DNA from: Salinibacterium sp. | Lineage (GTDB): Bacteria > Actinomycetota > Actinomycetes > Actinomycetales > Microbacteriaceae | DNA length: 9,456 nt | NCBI GenBank assembly: GCA_004297555.1 | Contig: SCSV01000119.1 | Coordinates: 1 to 9,456, forward strand | Reading direction: 5' to 3' | Part shown: positions 1 through 5,189 of the stretch, piece by piece | Numbering within the stretch: position 1 is the first letter of the stretch | How the letters are laid out: every line of letters begins with the position of its first letter | The notes under the pieces: generated by a model | What the model saw: the letters and a program-made list of their open reading frames with translations, nothing else | What the model was told of the DNA's origin: nothing | The model's database searches: none | Made by a program: the position numbers and the translations under genes

Positions 1-756
1 GAGTGCCCCGTTCTCACGACGAGCATGCAGGACGCCATCCACTTTCGCGATCGTCACCTCGTCGAGGTCAGTGATGACGCTGAATGACGAACTCGTCAGG
101 TGCCGCATCTCGCTGAGCGTGCCCCGCTCGACGGCAACCCCCGCTCGGATGATGGTCACGCGATCACAGAGCTGCTCGACCTCGCTGAGAATGTGGCTCG
201 ACAGCAGAACCGTGGCACCGTCATCCCGCACCCGCCGCACGTGGCTGCGGAACACCGACTCCATCACCGGGTCGAGGCCGCTCGTCGGTTCGTCGAAGAT
301 ATAGAGGGATGCCCGGCGCGCGAGTGCTGCGATGAGCGCGACCTTCTGGCGATTGCCCTTCGAGTAGCTGCGGCCCTTCTTTCGCGGATCGAAATCGAAA
401 TCGTCGATCAATTGCGCGCGAAGCGATTTATCGGCGCCGCCGTGCAGGGCGGTGAGAAAGTCGATCGTCTCTCCGCCAGACAGGTTCGGCCAGAGCGTGA
501 CGTCGCCCGGCACATACCCGATCTCACGATGGAGCGCGACGGCATCCTTCCAAGGATCGCGCCCGAAGACGCTCACCTCGCCCGCGGTCTTGCGAGTCAG
601 ACCGAGCAGGATGCGCAGGGTCGTGGACTTTCCGGCCCCGTTCGGCCCGAGGAAGCCCTGCACCTCGCCCGCCTCGACCTGCAGGTCAAGGCCGTCGAGC
701 GCACGCGTTCTGCCGAATGTTTTGACGAGGCCAACCGCCTCGATTACTGAAGGCAC
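1..756 (-). CDS. ABC transporter ATP-binding protein (3' end cut by window edge)
   Basis: Reading the minus strand from a GTG at 756 gives 252 codons with no stop before the window edge. The protein is the cytoplasmic ATPase of an ABC transporter, most like drug/antibiotic exporter ATPases. Visible motifs: Walker A GPNGAGKST (37-45), a signature in the variant form YSKGNRQ (131-137), Walker B plus D-loop LYIFDEPTSGLDP (151-163) and the switch His188 in LLSSHIL. The Q-loop reads GYVPGD, with Gly84 where most ABC ATPases have Gln; I recall the same change in a subfamily of actinobacterial exporters. An in-frame TAG lies three codons upstream of the GTG (TAG CAT CCG AGG GTG), so no longer protein is possible. 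A -10 box sits 6 nt before the start, suggesting a leaderless mRNA. The membrane partner is not in the window and probably lies just off the left edge. The substrate cannot be inferred. Confidence 0.93.
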   Translation of the reverse strand, partial: MPSVIEAVGLVKTFGRTRALDGLDLQVEAGEVQGFLGPNGAGKSTTLRILLGLTRKTAGEVSVFGRDPWKDAVALHREIGYVPGDVTLWPNLSGGETIDFLTALHGGADKSLRAQLIDDFDFDPRKKGRSYSKGNRQKVALIAALARRASLYIFDEPTSGLDPVMESVFRSHVRRVRDDGATVLLSSHILSEVEQLCDRVTIIRAGVAVERGTLSEMRHLTSSSFSVITDLDEVTIAKVDGVLHARRENGAL

Positions 757-791
757 CCTCGGATGCTACGCCCGTCTCGCCCTTCCAACCG
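757..791 (-). promoter_or_regulatory. Leaderless promoter of the ABC transporter gene
   Basis: On the minus strand TAGCAT (768 to 763) fits the actinobacterial TANNNT -10 consensus. It is followed by exactly 6 nt and then the GTG codon, so transcription would start at or on the first base of the gene. The -35 position (791 to 786, CGGTTG) falls on the outer end of the inverted repeat. The only purine-rich stretch (CCGAGG) touches the GTG, too close for a normal Shine-Dalgarno site. This is read from sequence only. Confidence 0.5.
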
Positions 792-864
792 TTTCGGAGG
801 ATGACACGCCGCGTCAGCACCCCGTGCCTAACCCGCACCGGCGTGTCATCCTCCGAAACGGTTG
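786..864. repeat. Perfect 26-bp inverted repeat with 27-nt loop in divergent intergenic region
   Basis: The arm at 786-811 is the exact reverse complement of the arm at 839-864, checked base by base. The shared core reads GTTTCGGAGGATGACACG on the left arm. The 27-nt centre (812-838) contains a small hairpin, GCAC (817-820) pairing with GTGC (824-827). The repeat lies between two divergent genes, 29 nt from the ABC transporter start and 28 nt from the nucS start, so it is not a transcription terminator for either. Its outer ends coincide with the predicted -35 positions of both promoters. It may be a dispersed extragenic palindrome (REP- or MITE-like) or a shared operator. No second copy of the core was seen elsewhere in this window. 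Confidence 0.93.
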
Positions 865-892
865 TGGGGGCGGGCCCGATTAGGCTCGGTTC
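858..892 (+). promoter_or_regulatory. Leaderless promoter of nucS
   Basis: TAGGCT at 881-886 matches TANNNT and is followed by 6 nt (887-892) and the GTG at 893, the spacing expected when the first coding base is the transcription start. A -35-like CGGTTG (859-864) lies 16 nt upstream of the -10 box and is the outer end of the inverted-repeat arm. The nearest G-rich run (866-873) is about 20 nt before the start, too far for a Shine-Dalgarno site. The promoter mirrors the one of the divergent ABC gene. Confidence 0.5.
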
Positions 893-1588
893 GTGCGTTT
901 GGTCATTGCCCGTTGCTCCGTTGACTACGCGGGTCGGTTGAGCGCCCACCTTCCGCTCGCGACCCGGCTGCTCGTGGTCAAAGCCGACGGCAGCGTGCTC
1001 GTGCACTCCGACTCCCTGAGCTACAAGCCGCTCAACTGGATGAGCCCGCCGTGCACAATCGCGGTGCTCGATCCAGACCCCGAGCAGCTGGATGCCGGCG
1101 TCATCGAGATCTGGAAGGTCGCCCAAGCGAAAACCGCCGACCTGCTCGTGATCTCGATTCACGAGGTCGTGCACGACAGCTCACACGAACTGGGCCACGA
1201 CCCGGGGCTTCAGAAAGAGGGCGCGGAAGCCGACCTGCAGCGGCTGCTCGCCGAGCAGATCGAGCTACTTGGGCCGGGCTACCGGCTCGTGCGGCGCGAG
1301 CACATGACCGCCATCGGTCCCGTCGATATTCTGGCTACGGATGCCCAAGGCTCGAGCGTCGCCGTCGAGATCAAGCGGCGCGGCGACATCGACGGCGTGG
1401 AACAGCTCTCGCGCTACCTCGAGCTGATGAACCGGGATCCCCACCTCGCTCCCGTTACCGGGGTTTTCGCCGCACAGGAGATCAAACCGCAAGCACGCAT
1501 GCTCGCCTCGGATCGGGGCATCCGCTGTCTGCTCCTCGACTACGACGCGATGCGCGGTCTCGACAATAGCCACAGTAGGTTGTTCTAG
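893..1588 (+). CDS. nucS: NucS/EndoMS mismatch-specific endonuclease
   Basis: The 231-residue protein matches actinobacterial NucS along its whole length and is close to the usual size (about 225 residues). NucS cuts both strands at mismatched bases and carries out non-canonical mismatch repair in Actinobacteria and Archaea that lack MutS/MutL. The N-terminal half starts MRLVIARCSVDYAGRL and contains SYKPLNWMSPP (43-53), typical of the DNA-binding and dimerisation domain. The C-terminal RecB-like nuclease domain has Asp145 in IGPVDI, Glu159 and Lys161 in VAVEIKRRG, and Gln171 in GVEQL, the expected metal and catalytic residues. The protein ends in RLF, like the C-terminal tail through which NucS contacts the beta sliding clamp. 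The GTG start is chosen because homologues begin at the same residue and a -10 box lies 6 nt upstream. The HAD gene follows after 19 nt, so the two are probably cotranscribed. Confidence 0.96.
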   Translation: MRLVIARCSVDYAGRLSAHLPLATRLLVVKADGSVLVHSDSLSYKPLNWMSPPCTIAVLDPDPEQLDAGVIEIWKVAQAKTADLLVISIHEVVHDSSHELGHDPGLQKEGAEADLQRLLAEQIELLGPGYRLVRREHMTAIGPVDILATDAQGSSVAVEIKRRGDIDGVEQLSRYLELMNRDPHLAPVTGVFAAQEIKPQARMLASDRGIRCLLLDYDAMRGLDNSHSRLF

Positions 1589-1607
1589 TGCGAGGCGGGG
1601 GCAGGGC

Positions 1608-2264
1608 GTGAGACGCGATTTCAGTTGCATCCTTTTCGATTTGGATGGCACGATCATCGATTCCGCTCCCGGTATCACCGCGACTCTCGACTACACGTTT
1701 CGAACCCTCGGGCTACCGGTACCGAGCCAGGCAGAACTCGTCGCCTTCGTCGGGCCGCCCATCATCGACTCGTTCCGCGAGCGCGCTGGCATGACGTTCG
1801 AAGAGGCGCACCGAGCGCTCGAGATCTACAAGCCCGAGTACTTGGCACACGGTGTGCTCGATGCGAGCGTCTACCCCGGCCTCGGCGATGTACTCAAAGA
1901 AATCCATGAGCGCGGCATCCCGCTGTCGCTCGCAACATCGAAGCCCGAGAAGCCGGCGCGGATGATTCTCGCGCACTATGAGTTGCTGCAGTACTTCGAC
2001 GAGATCACCGGAGCATCGGAGGACGAAGTGCTGAGCGCGAAAGCCGACATCGTCGCCGAAGCGCTCTCGCGGCTGGAGGCGATCGGCGCCGATGTCTCGC
2101 GGCCGGTGATGGTCGGCGACCGGCACCACGACGTGATGGGCGCGACCGCGAATGGCGTGCCGACGATCTTCGTGCGCTGGGGCTACGGCCCGCCTGCGGA
2201 AGAAGTAGGCGCCATCGGAGTGGCGACGGATGCGGCAACGTTGCGCACGCAACTCTTCGCCTAG
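1608..2264 (+). CDS. HAD-family hydrolase, phosphoglycolate phosphatase-like
   Basis: The 218-residue protein is a complete HAD-superfamily subclass IA phosphatase. Motif I is FDLDGT with nucleophile Asp11 and acid/base Asp13. An alpha-helical cap follows motif I (roughly residues 17-85). Motif II is LATSKP (Thr110/Ser111), the motif III lysine is probably Lys145 in SAKAD, and motif IV is VMVGDRHHD with Asp171 and Asp175. The sequence after motif I (DSAPGI) and the segment FVGPPIIDSFRE (47-58) resemble the Gph and 5'-nucleotidase-like group, which dephosphorylates small phosphorylated metabolites. The exact substrate cannot be told from sequence. The GTG start has a G-rich Shine-Dalgarno region (GGCGGGGGCAGGG) just upstream. 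The gene is 19 nt behind nucS and probably in the same transcript. A role in cleaning up nucleotides or phosphoglycolate from damaged DNA would fit that neighbour but is only inference. Confidence 0.9.
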   Translation: MRRDFSCILFDLDGTIIDSAPGITATLDYTFRTLGLPVPSQAELVAFVGPPIIDSFRERAGMTFEEAHRALEIYKPEYLAHGVLDASVYPGLGDVLKEIHERGIPLSLATSKPEKPARMILAHYELLQYFDEITGASEDEVLSAKADIVAEALSRLEAIGADVSRPVMVGDRHHDVMGATANGVPTIFVRWGYGPPAEEVGAIGVATDAATLRTQLFA

Positions 2265-2284
2265 TTACTGTTCGGGTCGGCTGC

Positions 2285-3307
2285 CTATTGCGCAAGGCGC
2301 TCGACGATCGCGCCATACCTCCCGGGCATGAAGCGTGCTGCGGGCACGATTGCTCCTCGCAGCGGGCTCGTTGCCAGACGCACGAGGCCCGTGGTCAAGA
2401 CACGAAAATCGCGAGTGCTCCGTAACCACGCCCGCTCGTAGTGGACGCCATCAACAATGGAACGGATGGCGAGGCCGGCTTGCTCGAGGCCGAGACGAAG
2501 GCCCTCACCAGTGATCGCGTCGACGTAGCCCGAGGCATCGCCGACGAGCAGCACCCGGCCGATTTGCCTCCGCGAGGTGCGCTGATGGAACGGACCGGCA
2601 CCTCGCACCGTGTCGGCAGGTTCCACGCCGTCGAGCCGTCGCGCCAGTCCCGGGATGCCCGCGATCGTCGCCCCGAAATCGGTGTGGGCCACCCCGAGGG
2701 TCGCGATCCCGATCAGGGACGGCGCGAGCGGCGTGATATAGACCTCGGCATGAGGAGTCCAGTGGATCTCGATCAAATCGGTCCACGGTTCCATCAGGAA
2801 GTGCTGGCGAAGCCCGAACCGGCGTCCGCTGCGCGGCTGCGGGCGCTCAAGTCCGGCGACGCGACGCACTGTCGAGTGGAGGCCGTCGCAGGCGAGCAGC
2901 CACCCAGCGCGCATCCCGTTCACCGTCACGCCCGTCGCATCCTGCTCGAACTCGGTGACCCGGCCTTCGATCTGGTGCACCCCGAGTTCTTTCGCGCGGT
3001 TCAGGAGCGCCCGGTGCAGAGTGGTGCGCCGCACTCCTCGACCGGGTCCACCTTGAAAGAGATGGTCGGCGCGATGCCGTCGGCTGCGATAGCTGACCCC
3101 GCGCAGGGGCATCCCCTCCGGGTCCACTCCGAGGGTGGCAAGCAGGGGAATCGCGCCCGGCATGAGGCCCTCACCGCAGGCCTTGTCGATGACGCCGTCG
3201 CGCGGCTCGATCACAGCCGCCGTCAATCCGGCCAGTCGCGCTTGAATCGCGGCGCTCAAGCCAACCGGTCCACCGCCGGCAATGACGATGTCGACATCGG
3301 GGCTCAC
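2285..3307 (-). CDS. FAD-dependent oxidoreductase/monooxygenase (SrsC-like) of phenolic-lipid cassette
   Basis: The 340-residue flavoprotein has the three fingerprints of class A FAD hydroxylases: the dinucleotide-binding GGGPVG (11-16), the DG motif ACDGLHSTVRR (139-149), and the GD motif VGDASGYVDAITGEGL (255-270). A further motif, DKACGEGLMP (41-50), is shared with geranylgeranyl-reductase-like flavoproteins, so a reductase or dehydrogenase role cannot be ruled out. In the Streptomyces griseus srsABC operon the third gene is a flavoprotein that oxidises alkylresorcinols to quinones; this gene has the same position and partners, so oxidation of the ring made by the upstream polyketide synthase is the likely job. 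The GTG start at 3307 overlaps the TGA of the methyltransferase gene (GTGA), which implies translational coupling. Its stop faces the HAD gene stop across 20 nt. The general class is firm; the substrate is inferred from context. Confidence 0.88.
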   Translation of the reverse strand: MSPDVDIVIAGGGPVGLSAAIQARLAGLTAAVIEPRDGVIDKACGEGLMPGAIPLLATLGVDPEGMPLRGVSYRSRRHRADHLFQGGPGRGVRRTTLHRALLNRAKELGVHQIEGRVTEFEQDATGVTVNGMRAGWLLACDGLHSTVRRVAGLERPQPRSGRRFGLRQHFLMEPWTDLIEIHWTPHAEVYITPLAPSLIGIATLGVAHTDFGATIAGIPGLARRLDGVEPADTVRGAGPFHQRTSRRQIGRVLLVGDASGYVDAITGEGLRLGLEQAGLAIRSIVDGVHYERAWLRSTRDFRVLTTGLVRLATSPLRGAIVPAARFMPGRYGAIVERLAQ

Positions 3308-3834
3308 GCTTCGAGTTGCTGGAGCGCCCTGTTCTCAGTGGGGATGCGAATCCCGAGCAGAAGGATGGCGTTGAGCAGCGTGAAGACCACCGCGGTCACC
3401 CAAGCGGTGTGCACGAGCGGTAGCGCGATGCCCTCGACCGCGACCACGACATAGTTCGGATGCCGCAGCCAACTCAAGCGGTAAGGCCCGCGATCAGTGA
3501 CCCGCTTTGCTCCGGGTACAACGATCACTCGCGTGTTCCACTGCCGGCCGAGGGAGTGGATGATCCAATACCGGGCCGCCTGGCAGAGCAGCGCGAGGGC
3601 GAGCATCGGCCAGCCGAGGGCGGGCAGGAAGGGGCGGCCGAAGTACACGACCTCCACGATGCATCCGACCAGGAGTCCGGTGTGGAGCAGGATCATCAAC
3701 GGCATGTGGCCCCGCCCGTACTCGACCGCGCCCCGGGCGAAGGCCTCGGCCGCGTTGCGTTTGGAGAGCACGAGTTCGACTATGCGTTCGGCGCCGGTCG
3801 CGAGAATGAGCGCGATGTAGAGGCCGACGCTCAC
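3304..3834 (-). CDS. Isoprenylcysteine carboxyl methyltransferase-like O-methyltransferase (SrsB-like)
   Basis: An integral membrane methyltransferase of 176 residues from the GTG at 3834. Several hydrophobic segments are visible (near residues 3-13, 46-62, 69-88 and 134-160). The conserved ICMT-type SAM-binding region is GPYRLSWLRHPNYV (about 117-130), followed by RIPTENRAL near the C terminus. Bacterial members encoded beside type III polyketide synthases (SrsB of S. griseus, BpsB of Bacillus subtilis) methylate the hydroxyl group of alkylresorcinols or alkylpyrones; that is the likely reaction here. Start choice: the GTG at 3834 overlaps the upstream TGA as GTGA, exactly as at the next junction, so I prefer it. 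An ATG three codons earlier at 3843 is a fair alternative. The reading frame stays open back to about 4077 inside the polyketide synthase gene, but that extension is arginine-rich and shadows PKS coding sequence. Confidence 0.87.
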   Translation of the reverse strand: MSVGLYIALILATGAERIVELVLSKRNAAEAFARGAVEYGRGHMPLMILLHTGLLVGCIVEVVYFGRPFLPALGWPMLALALLCQAARYWIIHSLGRQWNTRVIVVPGAKRVTDRGPYRLSWLRHPNYVVVAVEGIALPLVHTAWVTAVVFTLLNAILLLGIRIPTENRALQQLEA

Positions 3835-4886
3835 GAGGGCCATTCCAGTAGCACGAACTCCGCGCTCACGCCTGGGCCGAGAGCGAACAGGAGGCCCGAT
3901 TCTCCCGCTCCATGGGGCGCGTCCATGGCATCGGCAAGCACATGCAGCACGGCGGCCGAAGAAAGGTTGCCGACCCGATCGAGTGAGGCCCAACTGAGGG
4001 CGAAGCTCGCGGCGGGCATCCCGAGCGAATTCGCGAACGCGTCGAGCACTTTCGGCCCACCGGGGTGGGCGATCCACGCGCCGACCTCGCCAATGCTGAG
4101 TCCCTTGTCCGCGAGGAACGCGGCGACCTCGTCCGGGAAGTGCCGCTCGATGACCTCGGCCACGCCGGCGGTCAGCACGATCTCGAATCCCGAGCCGCCG
4201 ATGTTCCAGCCAATGACCTCGTGCGTGTCCGGGAAGAACGAACTGCGAGTATCGACAACGCGGATGCCCGGCTCGCCCCGCTCGTCACCGACGAGCACGA
4301 CAGCAGCGGCCCCGTCACCGAAAAGCCCGGTGGCGACGAAGTTCGCGATCGTTTCGTCATCGCGCTGAAGCGTGAGGGAACACAGCTCCACGCTCAACAA
4401 CACACCAACCTCGGTGGGATGCCCGGCCAAATAGTCATTCACCCGCGCGATCCCCGCGGCCCCTCCCACGCAGCCCAGGCCGAACGAAGGGAGGCGCTTC
4501 ACATCCGGTCGCAGACCGAGCCGGGAGACAAGGAGTGCGTCGACCGAGGGCGCCGAGATACCGGTGACCGAGGTGAACATGATGAAGTCGACATCGGGCG
4601 GCTCGAGCCCGGCCTCCGCGAGCGCGGCGCGCAGGGCTCGTTCGCCGAGCTCGGTCGCCACCTCGATGAAGAGGTCATTGGATTGCCGGAACGTGCCGAG
4701 ATCGCGATAGCGCTCGATCGGCAGAGCGGTGTGCCGGGTGCCGATGCCGCTCGCCGCGTGCATCCGCTCGAGCACTGCCCGGCGCGCGGGAACCGCGGAG
4801 ATCAGTGGCGCAAGCTCGCTCGTGATCTCGCTCTGCGTGTACGAAAAAGCCGGCAGCACTGGTGCGACCGCCGCAATCCGGGCCAT
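3831..4886 (-). CDS. Type III polyketide synthase (alkylresorcinol/alkylpyrone synthase-like, SrsA-like)
   Basis: This 351-residue enzyme has the chalcone-synthase fold and the usual family length. The catalytic triad is visible: Cys139 in GLGCVGGAAG, His274 in AWIAHPGG and Asn307 in VGNLSS. The C-terminal loop LGPGVSAE (336-343) matches the GFGPG-type motif. Such homodimeric enzymes load an acyl starter onto the Cys and extend it with malonyl or methylmalonyl units. The neighbours, an ICMT-like methyltransferase and a FAD oxidoreductase in srsA-srsB-srsC order, point to a long-chain fatty acyl starter and an alkylresorcinol or alkylpyrone product. An RppA-type naphthalene synthase is less likely because no P450 is present. 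The ATG at 4886 is preceded by TAGCGT and 6 nt, suggesting a leaderless transcript; the tRNA-Leu gene ends 35 nt upstream on the same strand. Chain length and extender choice cannot be read from this sequence. Confidence 0.92.
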   Translation of the reverse strand: MARIAAVAPVLPAFSYTQSEITSELAPLISAVPARRAVLERMHAASGIGTRHTALPIERYRDLGTFRQSNDLFIEVATELGERALRAALAEAGLEPPDVDFIMFTSVTGISAPSVDALLVSRLGLRPDVKRLPSFGLGCVGGAAGIARVNDYLAGHPTEVGVLLSVELCSLTLQRDDETIANFVATGLFGDGAAAVVLVGDERGEPGIRVVDTRSSFFPDTHEVIGWNIGGSGFEIVLTAGVAEVIERHFPDEVAAFLADKGLSIGEVGAWIAHPGGPKVLDAFANSLGMPAASFALSWASLDRVGNLSSAAVLHVLADAMDAPHGAGESGLLFALGPGVSAEFVLLEWPS

Positions 4887-4921
4887 GCTGCGACGCTAGC
4901 ACGCCCAAATCGCTTATTTGC
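4887..4921 (-). promoter_or_regulatory. Putative leaderless promoter of the polyketide synthase cassette
   Basis: Between the tRNA-Leu 3' end and the PKS ATG the minus strand contains TGCTAGCGT. This is an extended -10 (TGn plus TAGCGT at 4898 to 4893) followed by exactly 6 nt and the ATG at 4886. No Shine-Dalgarno site is visible and no good -35 box is seen, which is tolerated with an extended -10. Cotranscription from the tRNA promoter is an alternative. Confidence 0.45.
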
Positions 4922-5008
4922 TGGTGCGCGAGGGGGGACTTGAACCCCCATGCCCTCACGGGCACACGGACCTGAACCGTGCGCGTCTGCCAATTTCGCC
5001 ACTCGCGC
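4922..5008 (-). tRNA. tRNA-Leu (anticodon CAG)
   Basis: On the minus strand a full class II tRNA folds. The acceptor stem GCGCGAG (5008 to 5002) pairs with CTCGCGC (4932 to 4926), followed by discriminator A (4925) and an encoded CCA (4924 to 4922). The anticodon stem CACGG/CCGTG encloses the loop TTCAGGT, so the anticodon is CAG (4974 to 4972). A long variable arm (GCCC-GTGA-GGGC) and a T arm GGGGG-TTCAAGT-CCCCC complete the structure. CAG reads CUG, a major leucine codon in GC-rich genomes. From memory, a tRNA-Leu gene (leuT) also lies beside fhaA in Mycobacterium tuberculosis, so the placement looks ancestral. Confidence 0.97.
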
Positions 5009-5042
5009 TCACCTGCCGGAACCGCGGCTCCGACTGAGCGAG

Positions 5043-5071
5043 ATTATCACAGTGGGCGCCGAAGCCGCTGG
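5043..5071 (-). promoter_or_regulatory. Putative promoter of tRNA-Leu
   Basis: The minus strand carries TGTGATAAT, an extended -10 with GATAAT at 5048 to 5043. Transcription would begin near 5036 and give a 5' leader of roughly 28 nt before the mature tRNA end at 5008. No convincing TTGACA-like -35 box lies 16-18 nt upstream. It is the most AT-rich spot in this intergenic region. Confidence 0.38.
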
Positions 5072-5123
5072 CCTCGGCTGTGGCCGAGCTGGGGCATCCG
5101 ACTCGCCCGCTTCAATCGCTGAG

Positions 5124-5152
5124 GGTCCGCTCTCAAGCCCAGCGGCTACGAT
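5124..5152 (+). promoter_or_regulatory. Putative promoter of the fhaA-pbpA operon
   Basis: TACGAT at 5147-5152 fits the actinobacterial TANNNT -10 box and would place the start of transcription near 5159, leaving a leader of about 30 nt with a Shine-Dalgarno site. The -35 region (around 5124-5129, GGTCCG) is poor. All downstream genes to the right edge are overlapping or within a few bases of each other, so this is the natural position for the operon promoter. Confidence 0.4.
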
Positions 5153-5179
5153 CGAGTAAACCGGTTCGGGGCAACGCTG

Positions 5180-5184
5180 AGGAG
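5180..5184 (+). promoter_or_regulatory. Shine-Dalgarno site that fixes the fhaA TTG start
   Basis: AGGAG at 5180-5184 lies 5 nt before the TTG at 5190. This is the clearest ribosome binding site in the window and supports the rare TTG start of fhaA. Confidence 0.75.
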
Positions 5185-5189
5185 AAGTC

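Noticed and set aside
100..750. Plus-strand 216-codon open frame
   Set aside because: It is the antisense shadow of the ABC transporter gene, whose motifs are all on the minus strand; such long shadows are usual in GC-rich DNA.
686..1174. Minus-strand open frame across the inverted repeat and into nucS
   Set aside because: It is antisense to the well-supported nucS and reads through both arms of the palindrome; its protein resembles no family I know.
2239..2298. Bidirectional terminator between the HAD gene and the flavoprotein gene
   Set aside because: Only a 5-bp stem (GTTGC/GCAAC, 2240-2253) inside the HAD coding end and a short TTGCGCAA palindrome (2288-2295) are visible, with no T-run; too weak to call.
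3835..4077. N-terminal extension of the methyltransferase to 4077
   Set aside because: The added residues are Arg-rich, overlap the PKS active-site Asn region in another frame, and do not resemble ICMT N termini; the membrane domain begins at the GTGA overlap.
2441..4943. Three long plus-strand open frames (2441-3454, 3460-4368, 4065-4943)
   Set aside because: They mirror the minus-strand flavoprotein, methyltransferase and PKS genes, have low-complexity Arg/Asp/Ser-rich products and no domain signs.
4802..5002. Minus-strand short open frames over the tRNA (products with CAREGMGVQVPPRAP)
   Set aside because: These are translations of the tRNA-Leu gene, a common false prediction.
4922..5008. 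tRNA-Leu as an attachment site of an integrated element
   Set aside because: I looked for a second copy of the tRNA 3' end (T-arm and acceptor) within the window and saw none, and there is no integrase gene.
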